The notes under the pieces: generated by a model
Seen by the model: the letters and a program-made list of their open reading frames with translations, nothing else
Databases searched by the model: none
Told to the model about the DNA's origin: nothing
Part shown: positions 15,520 to 23,534 of the stretch, one piece after another
How the letters are laid out: each line of letters begins with the position of its first letter
Position numbering within the stretch: position 1 is the stretch's first letter
Translations under genes and position numbers: made by a program
DNA from: Reyranella sp.
Lineage (GTDB): Bacteria; Pseudomonadota; Alphaproteobacteria; Reyranellales; Reyranellaceae
Direction of reading: 5' to 3'
Assembly (NCBI RefSeq): GCF_017305915.1
Contig: NZ_JAFKJN010000009.1
Span: 202,202-266,201, forward strand
Length of the DNA stretch: 64,000 nt

Positions 15520-16239
15520 GTGTTGGCGACTATCGGACTCGCGCTGCTGGCAGGGCTCCTCTCGACCTTGTCGCCCTGCGTTCTGCCCCTGATCCCGCTG
15601 GTCTTGGGGGCGGCACTTTCGCAGCACAGGTTGGGGCCGGCCGCCCTTTCAGCAGGCCTTGCCCTCTCGTTCACCGCGATCGGCCTGTTCGTGGCCACTG
15701 TTGGGTATGCCATCGGCCTCGACGGTGGCGTATTCCGCGGCGTATGCGCTGCGCTCATGCTGGGTATGGGCCTCATCCTCCTCGTGCCGCACTTCCAGTT
15801 GAGGTTGGCGTCGGCGACAGGACCCATCGGCAGTTGGGCCGAGAGCCATTTCGGCGGCGGGGCCAGAGCCGGTCTGTCCGGACAATTCGCCGTCGGGCTG
15901 TTGCTCGGTGTCGTTTGGGCTCCTTGTGCCGGGCCGACATTAGGGGCGGCGTCGGTTTTGGCCGCCCAAGGTGAAAGGCTCGACCAGGTCGCCGTCACTA
16001 TGCTGGTATTCGGCATCGGCGCGTCGCTGCCACTTATGGTGCTAGGAACACTCTCACGTGAGACCATGTTGCGCGTTCGTGGCCGTCTGATGACCACGGG
16101 CGCCGGCGCCAAATTCGTTCTGGGCGCTGTTCTGGCGACCTTGGGAACGCTCATACTTACCGGCTTCGACAAGCGTCTCGAAGCTCTGGCGGTCGATCTT
16201 TCGCCCGCATGGCTCACCGCGCTGACAACGCGCTTCTAG
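15520..16239 (+). CDS. CcdA-type cytochrome c biogenesis / thiol-disulfide transporter
   Basis: This 239-residue membrane protein has six predicted helices in two halves, each with the CcdA signature: GLLSTLSPCVLPLIPLVLGA in the first and GVVWAPCAGPTLGAASVLAA in the second. The two cysteines form the transmembrane electron relay from cytoplasmic thioredoxin to periplasmic thioredoxin-like proteins. The start is GTG at 15520. It is the second gene of the operon after the periplasmic thioredoxin at 15116, its likely partner. Unlike the CcdA-like protein at 6881, it keeps both redox cysteines. Confidence 0.88.
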   Translation: MLATIGLALLAGLLSTLSPCVLPLIPLVLGAALSQHRLGPAALSAGLALSFTAIGLFVATVGYAIGLDGGVFRGVCAALMLGMGLILLVPHFQLRLASATGPIGSWAESHFGGGARAGLSGQFAVGLLLGVVWAPCAGPTLGAASVLAAQGERLDQVAVTMLVFGIGASLPLMVLGTLSRETMLRVRGRLMTTGAGAKFVLGAVLATLGTLILTGFDKRLEALAVDLSPAWLTALTTRF

Positions 16240-16283
16240 GCCTGATGCCTGTGGCACGCGAACAAACCTGGAAAGGAAGAACG

Positions 16284-16946
16284 ATGAGCACTCTCACCTC
16301 CCGTCGGGCGATCCTCGGCTGGTCGCTCGCTACTGCGCTTGCCGGTGCAACCACCTTCGCGCGTGCGGCATCCCCGCTCAAAATGGACTTCGTCACGCAC
16401 GCCACGTTCTTCTCGGGCGAGATGAAGCTGCCCAAGGTGCTCGATCCGCATGTCTTCGTTCGTGATTCAGCCGCGCCGGAAGGAGTCGGTCCGCAAGGGA
16501 TCAAGCATGTCGCCGGTGTCCGCCCGCCCTTCATCGATCAGGATACTCCGACGTCTGCTCTATTCACGGCGGAGAACAAGCCGCTTGGCTTTGATCTGAA
16601 GACGTGGCTTGCTGCGAAGGGCGTTGTGACGATTTCCGAACAGACCGGAAAGGTTCGGCTAGACGCGTCGTTCACCGGTCTGAAGCCGGGTGGCACCTAC
16701 AGCCTGTTCGAGAATCATTTCGACCAGAAGCCGGTAGGCTTCACACCAATGGATGGCACCGGCCAATCCAATTCATTCGTTGCTCAACCCGACGGCAGCG
16801 CCAGAGTCAGCCTGATGCCGCCGCATGTCCCCACGCACGCAAACGCCGTACTGCTGGTCTATCACAGCGACAGTCAGGCTCATGGAGTTGAGCGTGGCCG
16901 CATCGGTGTGGACGCCCATCATCAGCTCATTGCGCGGCCGGAATAG
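16284..16946 (+). CDS. Secreted protein of unknown function
   Basis: This 220-residue protein starts with ATG at 16284 (GGAAAGGAAGAACG upstream). Its signal sequence has a twin-arginine-like start (SRRAILGWSLATALAGATTF ending ARA). The mature part is rich in beta-type sequence, with GLKPGGTYSLFENHFDQKPV and SLMPPHVPTHANAVLLVYHS, and several histidines including a late DAHHQL. No cysteine is present in the mature chain. I do not recognise the family. It is the third gene after the thioredoxin and CcdA genes and probably shares promoter P5; a periplasmic metal- or cofactor-binding role would be a guess. Confidence 0.75.
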   Translation: MSTLTSRRAILGWSLATALAGATTFARAASPLKMDFVTHATFFSGEMKLPKVLDPHVFVRDSAAPEGVGPQGIKHVAGVRPPFIDQDTPTSALFTAENKPLGFDLKTWLAAKGVVTISEQTGKVRLDASFTGLKPGGTYSLFENHFDQKPVGFTPMDGTGQSNSFVAQPDGSARVSLMPPHVPTHANAVLLVYHSDSQAHGVERGRIGVDAHHQLIARPE

Positions 16947-17343
16947 GGCCGGCGTCGCAAGGAGCACGTCAGCGGGAATATGCGGAGCGAGTCGCGGCAG
17001 CTCCCTGAGACTGGCACGAGCTGCCGTTCGCAAGGCGCTCCGGGAGGGAGCGGATAATCGCCGCGCCCCCTTTTCGGGCACGGGTAATTGTCCCTGCCGA
17101 GCAAGTGAACGCCGGCGGCGGAACGCGATTCCGAGTCCCATCGCTGGTCGAGATTAAGCGGATGCTTCCTCTCACCGGACATACGGCTTGTGTCCCAAAA
17201 GGAGGCGCCGTCGAGGTGGTTGGGGGGCCATCGCGACGGCGCCGGCGGCCCAGTGGGGTCGGGGGGACGTTCTGGGCCGCTCTAAACGCTATGGCTTCTA
17301 TGCACTGTTCGATTTTGTAACGTCACCTCTCGCGCCGCGGTGC
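16947..17343. other. Gene-free interval
   Basis: About 400 bases between the end of the secreted-protein gene and the end of the convergent doxX gene. Open frames exist on both strands but none has a recognisable domain or ribosome site. I see no clear terminator or repeat. Confidence 0.5.
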
Positions 17344-17820
17344 TCACGCGCCATAGTTCGAGGGCGGATGATCGCTGCGGAACTTCTTCAGGATCAGATG
17401 GTCGAGCGAAACCGGGCCAGGACCGGCGATGCCAAGCCAGGCAAACATCACGAAGTAGGACACTTCCTCGAAGCCGAGCAGAGTTTCGAGCGAATCGACG
17501 TCGGCCCATTTTGCGGAAATGATGGCCACCACCATGATCACCATCATCGGCACCGACATGAATCGGGTGAGTAGCCCAATCAGCAAGAACAGGCCGCCCA
17601 GGAATTCCATCCCGGAGACGAATGGCGTGAGCACCTCAGGCAGAGGAATGCCCCATCCTCTGAAGTTCTCGATCATGCGCGGCAGCATGTGCAGCTTCGC
17701 CCAGCCGCTCCACAGGAATACCCAGCCGACCACGATGCGGACTGCGAGAGGTGCTAACCACGTGAGGTAGCTCGCCACGAGCCTCGACCAGTCATAGAAG
17801 ATTGTTATCAAAATGTTCAT
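17344..17820 (-). CDS. DoxX-family membrane protein
   Basis: This 158-residue protein starts with ATG at 17820 and has four hydrophobic helices. The DoxX pattern is visible in RIVVGWVFLWSGWAKLHMLP, FVSGMEFLGGLFLLIGLLTR and the C-terminal half. DoxX proteins accompany bufferin operons, where they are called BufD, and other thiol or quinone redox systems. Here the gene stands alone, 4.5 kb from bufABC, but has its own SigF-type promoter (P4), so it is probably part of the same response. Its chemical role is unknown. Confidence 0.82.
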   Translation of the reverse strand: MNILITIFYDWSRLVASYLTWLAPLAVRIVVGWVFLWSGWAKLHMLPRMIENFRGWGIPLPEVLTPFVSGMEFLGGLFLLIGLLTRFMSVPMMVIMVVAIISAKWADVDSLETLLGFEEVSYFVMFAWLGIAGPGPVSLDHLILKKFRSDHPPSNYGA

Positions 17821-17972
17821 TGGGTAGAGCCCTTTTTGACGATGCTCAGACAGACCGCGAACGCGGAGGTTGTCGTTTACAGCGCCTTGCCGCCGTTGGC
17901 CGTGCGCGACGAGTATGCGCTTGTTCACAAAAGGCCTCCTCCCCGACGAGCATTGCACCTGCCTTTTCCTTA

Positions 17973-17999
17973 TTCGTCCGAAGCGTCCGCAAAGGTTAC
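17973..17999 (-). promoter_or_regulatory. SigF-type ECF promoter P4 of doxX
   Basis: On the minus strand GTAACC (17994-17999) is followed by 17 bases and CGAA (17973-17976). The spacer is one base longer than in the other sites. The doxX start is 153 bases downstream, so a long leader is implied. Confidence 0.6.
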
Positions 18000-18300
18000 A
18001 GACGCGAACCAAGATCTTTTTCGCTCGTCCGCCTACCTCCGATGCGCTTGTTCCTTTGTGCTGCTGGCGACGCCGAGGCTCCGGTCCAAAGTCGCGCCCT
18101 TGCCAGGCGCTTCGACCGAGAACGGTTCTCATACCGTCCTATGAAGCCGGCGAAGGGACGCCATCGCATTAGCCACCGACCTGGCATGGCGTTCAGTGCG
18201 ATAAGCACGTAACGCTCCCGACCTGCCGTACGACGATCAGCGACCTTGCGTCTGTCGTGTAGAAGAGTCGAACGCCGAAATCGGCCACGGTGGCGGCTTC

Positions 18301-18333
18301 TGCAAGGTTCACCCATGTAACGTGAACCTTGCA
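18301..18333. promoter_or_regulatory. 12-base perfect inverted repeat
   Basis: TGCAAGGTTCAC (18301-18312) and GTGAACCTTGCA (18322-18333) are perfect inverted repeats around CCATGTAAC. It lies in the gene-free stretch between doxX (upstream side) and the end of the peroxiredoxin gene. There is no T run, so a terminator is unlikely unless the transcript folds without one. An operator for a dimeric regulator is possible. Confidence 0.5.
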
Positions 18334-18414
18334 GATGGCTGAAGAGATCGCGCCAACGCACGATCCGATGGCACGCCTGACCCTATTACGTCGGGAGCGA
18401 GGACCTTACTCTGG

Positions 18415-18903
18415 TCAAGAGCCGGACGTTCTGCGTTGCTCGTAGAAGCCGATCAGAGACACCATGTCCGCGGGCTCAACTCTGCCGATCGGCCCAGAAC
18501 TGTAGGTCGAGGAAACCACCTTGCCGTCAGGCCCCACGATGAATTCCGCCGGCTGGACGAAGTTGCGCGTGGGTTCCCACCAGGCACCGATCGCATCGGC
18601 CGTCTGCCGCGTAACGCCCCAAGCCAGCGGGTAGGTCAAGGACAACGATGCCGCCAGCTCGTGTGTCTTGTCTTCGGAATCCACGCTGGCAGCTATGACG
18701 CTCGCGTCCAGTTCCTTCAGCTTATCGAGGTTGCGTTGCAGGTCGGCCAACTGCCGGCGACAATAGGGTCACCAATGTCCTCGATAGAACAAGGCAATGC
18801 GGTACCGCCCGTCCAGTTCACTGGGAAAGCGAATCGACTTTCCGCCGACAAGCGTCAAAGAGAGCTCCGGAAAGATGTCGCCGGCATTCAGTCGATTTGC
18901 CAT
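18415..18903 (-). CDS. Peroxiredoxin-like selenoprotein (UGA at codon 45)
   Basis: From ATG at 18903 the frame runs to RYRIALFYRGHW, meets UGA at 18771-18769, and continues in the same frame as PYCRRQLADLQRNLDKLKEL to a stop at 18415. AhpC/TSA-type proteins have RGxWCPYC at this place, so the UGA replaces the first cysteine of the C-x-x-C pair. Read as selenocysteine, the product has 162 residues, a normal length for the family. The reading frame and codon use are preserved on both sides. A SECIS-like hairpin follows. Peroxiredoxin-like selenoproteins with U-x-x-C are known in bacteria. The protein would reduce peroxides. A simple nonsense mutation is the alternative. Confidence 0.8.
18742..18761 (-). 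promoter_or_regulatory. Candidate bacterial SECIS hairpin of the peroxiredoxin gene
   Basis: Starting seven bases after the UGA, GUCGCC (18761-18756) can pair with GGCCGAC (18748-18742, one bulged base). The apical loop GGCAGUU begins with GG 13 bases after the UGA. Bacterial SECIS elements have a short stem and a loop with G in the first positions at about this distance. Folded by hand only. Confidence 0.5.
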
Positions 18904-19097
18904 GTCGTGCTCCCAAGTCGGTCTCGCCGATAGTCGTGTTTCCGAACTCGTCGGACAGTCACGCAACGCATACCTATCCAATGAACCTAAAGGATAGCGT
19001 CAGGCGACATCGTTGACGGGAGCGGCGTAAGTATTCAAGTCGTGATTGAAGCCCGACGGCGAGCGTGAGCATAAAACTTCAAGAAGGCTCACCCGCT

Positions 19098-19123
19098 GTA
19101 ACCTTTGGTCTTCGCCGAACGAA
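19098..19123 (+). promoter_or_regulatory. SigF-type ECF promoter P6 of the AhpD-like selenoprotein gene
   Basis: GTAACC (19098-19103), exactly 16 bases, then CGAA (19120-19123). The start codon of the AhpD-like gene is 67 bases further on. Confidence 0.72.
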
Positions 19124-19190
19124 GGATGGCGGGGAAGTGTGCGCTTGGTGTTGTTGAGAACAAAAGCTTACGGCGACAGGATCAGGGAGA

Positions 19191-20318
19191 ATGATTGTGG
19201 CGACAACGACGCAGAGTACGGCTATCGGTCCTCAGATTCGCCCCGACCTGGCTCGAGCGCTCGATACCGCCTGGCACAACATCGGTGGAGCCGGCACTTG
19301 GTGGACCGGAGAAGAGCGCATCGCGATCGCTGCCGAGACGCGACAAGCGATTCATTGTGAGCTTTGTCGCGCACGCAAGCATGCGGTTTCCCCAGCCATG
19401 GTGTCCGGCCGACATGACAATGCCGTCGACCTGCCGCCACCGGTCGTCGAGGCGATTCACCGCATCCGAACAGACTCCGGTCGCCTGGGTGCCGGCTGGT
19501 ACCGGTCGCTGGTCGCGGCCGGACTTTCCGACGAGCAATATGTGGAGCTGTTGTCAGTCGTAGCCGTCGCCATCGCGACGGACACTTTCCGCCGAGCCGT
19601 TGGTCTTTCGCCTCTTTCGCTGCCGCGAGCGCGGCCAGGAAAGCCGCCGCGCCGTAGGCCGCAAGGAGTCAAGCCTGGGCTCGCCTGGATGCCGACGCTG
19701 GCCCCCGAGGACCGCACCGCAGAGGATCCCGATCTCTATCGCGAGCACCCGGGGCCGCGCGAACGCGGTGGCGGCAACGTTCACAGAGCGCTCAGCCTGG
19801 TTCCCAACGCCATGATTCACTGGTGGGACATGTTTGAGATCATGTACCTGCCAGCGCCAGCGATGCGCGACTTTGGCCATGAGTATCGAGCCATATCCCA
19901 CGCCCAGATGGAGATGCTCGCTGCTCGCGTGGCCGCTCTCAACCAGTGCGTCTATTGAACGGCCAGCCATGCGGCCCTGCTCCGTGCGAGCGGCGAGCAC
20001 AACAGCCAACAATATGACTTCGCCGGAATCATGGATGGAACGACCGACGTTGGTGTTCCGCATGCGCACGAGCTCGTCGCATTTGCCGAAGCCGCGATCG
20101 AACGGGAGACGAAGCCTCTCAATGCGGCACGGGTAGCGCTCGTCCGGTCGCTTGGCGAGAAGGCCGTGGTAGACGCCGCAGCTGTGATTGCCGGCTTTGA
20201 CGGGATCACGAGGATCGCCGACGCCACGGGAATTCCGCTCGAGCCGCCGAAGGCGGCGCAGACCGCCGATTTGCGCGCTGCCTTGCGGATCGACGAATTC
20301 GACGCTGCGAAGTGGTAG
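19191..20318 (+). CDS. AhpD-like (CMD family) selenoprotein, CxxU motif
   Basis: The frame from ATG 19191 (or GTG 19197, better spaced from GGGAG) reaches AARVAALNQCVY and meets UGA at 19956-19958. It continues in frame as TASHAALLRASGEHNSQQYD and on to a stop at 20318. The AhpD redox motif is C-x-x-C-x-x-x-H; here it reads C253-V-Y-U256-T-A-S-H, so UGA takes the place of the second cysteine. The full product is 375 residues. A second C-x-x-C, IHCELCRARKH, lies in the N-terminal half. Coding quality is continuous past the UGA for 120 codons. The gene has a SigF-type promoter and diverges from the peroxiredoxin selenoprotein. AhpD-like selenoproteins are known in marine bacteria. Confidence 0.82.
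19977..19993 (+). promoter_or_regulatory. Candidate bacterial SECIS hairpin of the AhpD-like gene
   Basis: CUGCUC (19977-19982) pairs with GAGCGG (19988-19993, one G-U pair) around the loop CGUGC, which starts 24 bases after the UGA and has G at its second position. This satisfies the loose bacterial SECIS rules. Other hairpins are possible in this GC-rich stretch; folded by hand only. Confidence 0.4.
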
Positions 20319-20521
20319 CCCTGTGGTCGCAACATATTCGGCCTTCCGGCGTCGCTCAGCACCGGAAATGGGCATGGTCCGGGTCGGAGCATGGATTGGT
20401 CTGGTCGTCGGTCGCAAGCGGCGGTGCCACGTCTGGCAGCGGGGTTGAAGCCGCGGGAGGTTTGGGCGCGTAGTTTAGCTTGGGCCTGGGAAGATTTCGT
20501 GAAGCCGGCGACTAGGCCGAT

Positions 20522-20552
20522 GACGTAGTGACTGGAGTAGCTACAGGTTCAA
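20522..20552 (-). promoter_or_regulatory. Orphan MerR-type promoter facing left
   Basis: On the minus strand TTGAAC (20552-20547), a 19-base spacer with the partial dyad CTGTAGCTACTCCAG, and TACGTC (20527-20522). It resembles promoters of the ZntR/PbrR/MerR type, but points at the 3' end of the AhpD-like gene, where no minus-strand gene is evident. The interval 20319-20636 holds no other gene. Confidence 0.5.
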
Positions 20553-20636
20553 GAGACGCACCCCGGCAAAGCGGTCAGGAATTGTCAAATAGGCGTGACT
20601 TGGATGCGCCATGATGGCGGGCCTTCGTGGCGGCAG

Positions 20637-21098
20637 CTAGCCGGAAGGGGCGCGGCGCGCAGGAGCGGGCGAGCCTGGAGGTCGAACGGGCGGCATTTTG
20701 TAGAGCGCATCGATCACAGGGCATTCGGGGATCTGATCGCGCGTGCAGCTTGCGGCCATATTCGACATCACGCGCTTTAAGCTCTTGAGATCCGCGATCT
20801 TTTGCCGGATGTCCTCGAGATGCTCGACGGTGAGCGCATGCACTTCTGCGCAGGTATAGGAATGGCCGTCGACCAGGCGGAGCAAGCCGCGCAACTCGTC
20901 CAGGCTGAAGCCCAGCTCCCGGCCGCGACGTATGAAATGCAGTCTCTTCACATGCTCCGGGCCATAGACGCGGTATCCTCCCGCGCTCCGTCCAGGTCTT
21001 GGCATGACCCCGATCTTCTCGTAGTACCTGATCGTCTCGATGTTCACGCCGATCTGCTGCGACAGCGATCCGATCGACAGACCTTCCGCGACCTTCAT
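20637..21098 (-). CDS. merR: MerR, mercury-responsive regulator
   Basis: This 153-residue protein has the MerR winged helix (GLSIGSLSQQIGVNIETIRY, then YEKIGVMPRPGRSAGGYRVY) and three conserved cysteines in the pattern of Hg(II) sensors: HSYTCAEVHALT, AASCTRDQIPECPVIDAL. These bind one Hg(II) across the dimer. It is divergent from merT, and the mer operator lies between them. The C-terminal tail is proline- and arginine-rich and longer than usual. It should repress without mercury and activate merTPAC with it. Confidence 0.92.
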   Translation of the reverse strand: MKVAEGLSIGSLSQQIGVNIETIRYYEKIGVMPRPGRSAGGYRVYGPEHVKRLHFIRRGRELGFSLDELRGLLRLVDGHSYTCAEVHALTVEHLEDIRQKIADLKSLKRVMSNMAASCTRDQIPECPVIDALYKMPPVRPPGSPAPARRAPSG

Positions 21099-21131
21099 GG
21101 TGGCCTCACGGTTTCGTGCAAAGTACCCTCC

Positions 21132-21162
21132 TTGAGCCTGTAGTGGCTACAGACCCTATCTT
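21132..21162 (+). promoter_or_regulatory. mer operator/promoter
   Basis: TTGAGC (21132-21137) and TATCTT (21157-21162) are separated by 19 bases containing the dyad CTGTAG-TGG-CTACAG. This is the over-long spacer with dyad bound by MerR. It drives merT, whose start is 31 bases downstream, and overlaps the region in front of merR. Confidence 0.85.
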
Positions 21163-21192
21163 CACACTTAGTCAGAAGAGGACAAGGGTTCA

Positions 21193-21612
21193 ATGGCCAT
21201 CCAGACCGAGGAGCGGGAATTGCGAAGCGCCGATCTGACGTCGTCGCGCTCGCAATTCGGCGACAAGACAACACTGTTGTCGGTTGGCGGCATTCTGGCC
21301 GCGCTGGGAGCCGCCACGTGCTGTGTCGTGCCGTTTGGTCTGTTCTTCGCTGGCGTCAGCGGTGCCTGGATCGGCAACCTCACGGCGCTCAAGCCTTATC
21401 AGCCTCTGTTTATCGTGCTTGCGGCCGGCTGTCTCGGGACGGGCTTCTACTTCGTCTATCGCAAGCCCAGAACGGCCAAATGCGTCGAGGGCTCCTACTG
21501 CGCTCGGCCGTCCTCCCGTCGACTGACCAGGATCGGCCTATGGATCGCGACAATCGTTGTCGTCGTTGCTGTGGGCTTTCCCTACGCCGCTCGCTTCTTT
21601 CTCGATAGCTAA
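21193..21612 (+). CDS. merT: MerT, mercuric ion transport protein
   Basis: This 139-residue inner-membrane protein has three hydrophobic helices. The first carries the vicinal cysteine pair that accepts Hg(II) (GAATCCVVPFGLFFAGVSGA), and the loop before the third has KCVEGSYCAR. It moves Hg(II) from MerP into the cytoplasm for reduction by MerA. Length and topology are normal. It is the first gene of merTPAC, 20 bases before merP. Confidence 0.92.
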   Translation: MAIQTEERELRSADLTSSRSQFGDKTTLLSVGGILAALGAATCCVVPFGLFFAGVSGAWIGNLTALKPYQPLFIVLAAGCLGTGFYFVYRKPRTAKCVEGSYCARPSSRRLTRIGLWIATIVVVVAVGFPYAARFFLDS

Positions 21613-21631
21613 CCAACCACGGAGATCGTCA

Positions 21632-21919
21632 ATGAAGATTCTACCGCTTGCCGCGCTCGCCGCAGCCCTGCTGTCGACCAACATGGCCGCAGCCGCCGAG
21701 CGAACCGTCACGCTCAACGTCGCCAATGCCACCTGCGAACTGTGTGGTCCGATCGTCAAGCGCGCCCTCAATCGCGTGCCCGGCGTGCTCGATGTCCAGA
21801 TCACGCAAAAGGAAGACGCAGCCATTGCCAGGGTGCGCTTCGACGACAGCCGTGCCGACACGGCGGCGCTCATCGCGGCGACCACCAACGCGGGCTATCC
21901 TTCGCGCGTCGAACAGTAG
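21632..21919 (+). CDS. merP: MerP, periplasmic mercury-binding protein
   Basis: This 95-residue protein has a signal peptide (KILPLAALAAALLSTNMAAA) and one HMA domain with NATCELCGPIVKRAL, a C-x-x-C that binds Hg(II). The usual MerP motif is TCAAC or similar; the acidic CELC is a mild variant. ATG at 21632 follows CACGGAGATCGTCA. It lies between merT and merA in the expected order. Confidence 0.92.
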   Translation: MKILPLAALAAALLSTNMAAAAERTVTLNVANATCELCGPIVKRALNRVPGVLDVQITQKEDAAIARVRFDDSRADTAALIAATTNAGYPSRVEQ

Positions 21920-21937
21920 GATGAGGAAGGCGACGAC

Positions 21938-23374
21938 ATGAGCGACTGCTGCGCGCCACCGCTCAAGAATGCGAATGGCCGCTACGACCTCGTCGTCGTA
22001 GGCGCTGGCTCGGCCGGGTTCTCGGCGGCGATCGCTGCCGCTGAAGAGGGCGCGCAAGTCGCACTCGTTGGGCATGGCACGATCGGCGGAACATGCGTCA
22101 ATGTCGGTTGCATACCGTCGAAGGCGCTCATTCGAGCAACAGAAGCGGTGCACCAGGCGAGTATTGCATCCGAGCGCTTTGCCGGCGTCGAAAGCCACGG
22201 CCGCGTATCGAATTGGTCAAGGGTGGCAGCGCAGAAGGACGCCCTTGTTTCCGGTTTGCGGCAGGCGAAGTACGTCGATTTGCTGCCCGAATACAACAAC
22301 GTCACCTACTACGAAGGCGCTGCGCGACTTGTCGACGGCGGCGTCGAGGCTGGCGGGAAGCTGCTCAAGTCGGACCGCGTCGTCGTCGCAACTGGGGCGC
22401 GGCCCAGCGTTCCACAGATCCCCGGGATCGAAACCGTCGAGTTTCTCGACAGCACGTCAGCGCTGGCGCTCACCGAGCTGCCGTGCTCGATGATGGTGCT
22501 TGGTGGCGGCTATGTGGGAGCCGAGCTCGCGCAGATGTTCGCCCGCGCGGGCGTGGCCGTGACACTAGTCTTCCGCAGTCGCCTCTTGCCCGAAGCCGAG
22601 CCTGAAATCGGCCAGGCCTTGGCCGGCTATCTGGCCAGCGAGGGAATCCGGATCGTCAATGGCGTGACTTACCGATCGGTGAGCAGGACCGACGGCGGCG
22701 TGATGCTCGCGCTGACCCGAGACGGACATCCGGAAACGATTACCGCCGATCGCCTTCTCGTTGCGACCGGCCGTACACCGAACACTGAAGGCCTCGGCCT
22801 CAGCGACATGGGCATCGCCCAGGACGCATCGCGCGCTATCATCGTGGACGACCGGATGCGCACCTCGCGGTCGGGTGTCTATGCCGCGGGCGACGTGACG
22901 GGCCGGGATCAGTTCGTCTACATGGCGGCCTACGGCGCCAAGCTAGCGGCCAGGAACGCCTTGAATGGCAACAGCCTGCGCTACGACAGCACCGTCATGC
23001 CCGCGGTCGTGTTTACCGATCCGCAAGTCGCGAGCGTGGGTCTCACGGAAGCACGGGCGCGTACGCTTGGCCACGATGTGCGAACGTCGGTCCTCACGCT
23101 CGACAATGTGTCGCGCGCCCTTGCCGCACGCGACACGCGCGGCCTGATTAAGCTGGTGGCAGATGGAGCGAGCCGAAAGCTGCTCGGGGCCCATGTCCTC
23201 GCTCCTGAAGGAGCGGACAGCATCCAGACGGCGGCCCTTGCGATCAAGTCCGGGATGACGGTCGAGGCGCTCGCTGAAACGATTTTCCCCTATCTCACGA
23301 CGGTCGAGGGGCTGAAGCTTGCGGCTCAGACCTTTACGAAGGACGTCGCCAAGCTGTCCTGCTGTGCGGGATAG
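21938..23374 (+). CDS. merA: MerA, mercuric reductase
   Basis: This 478-residue flavoprotein reduces Hg(II) to volatile Hg(0) with NADPH. It has the FAD-binding GAGSAGFSAAIAAAEEGA, the redox-active disulfide in GGTCVNVGCIPSKALIRA, the NADPH fold GGGYVGAELAQMFARAG, the second FAD motif GVYAAGDVTG, and the essential C-terminal vicinal cysteines (LSCCAG) that present Hg(II). It lacks the N-terminal HMA domain (NmerA) of the Tn501 enzyme; only a short MSDCCAPP remains. It is the third gene of the mer operon. Confidence 0.95.
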   Translation: MSDCCAPPLKNANGRYDLVVVGAGSAGFSAAIAAAEEGAQVALVGHGTIGGTCVNVGCIPSKALIRATEAVHQASIASERFAGVESHGRVSNWSRVAAQKDALVSGLRQAKYVDLLPEYNNVTYYEGAARLVDGGVEAGGKLLKSDRVVVATGARPSVPQIPGIETVEFLDSTSALALTELPCSMMVLGGGYVGAELAQMFARAGVAVTLVFRSRLLPEAEPEIGQALAGYLASEGIRIVNGVTYRSVSRTDGGVMLALTRDGHPETITADRLLVATGRTPNTEGLGLSDMGIAQDASRAIIVDDRMRTSRSGVYAAGDVTGRDQFVYMAAYGAKLAARNALNGNSLRYDSTVMPAVVFTDPQVASVGLTEARARTLGHDVRTSVLTLDNVSRALAARDTRGLIKLVADGASRKLLGAHVLAPEGADSIQTAALAIKSGMTVEALAETIFPYLTTVEGLKLAAQTFTKDVAKLSCCAG

Positions 23375-23534
23375 GAGCGAGCCATGGCATATGATCCTGG
23401 GCCCTCTAGTGGGAGCACCAATTGCCGCCAAGGTTTGCGCCAAAGCGGTCCTTGGCCATCGCGGCGGTCGGGTCTCGTAGTGTCGCCCATACGCGCATCC
23501 GCAAGAATTGGTGCATCCGGACCGGAAATTGCAC

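Noticed and set aside
18313..18345. GTAACG inside the 12-base inverted repeat as another SigF promoter
   Set aside because: No CGAA at 16-17 bases downstream on either strand.
18415..18750. Separate gene starting after the UGA in the peroxiredoxin locus
   Set aside because: It lacks the N-terminal strands of the thioredoxin fold, which are exactly supplied by the upstream in-frame part.
20031..20318. Separate small gene after the UGA at 19956
   Set aside because: It is in the same frame as the AhpD-like gene and coding continues without gap across the UGA, so it is the C-terminal part of one protein.
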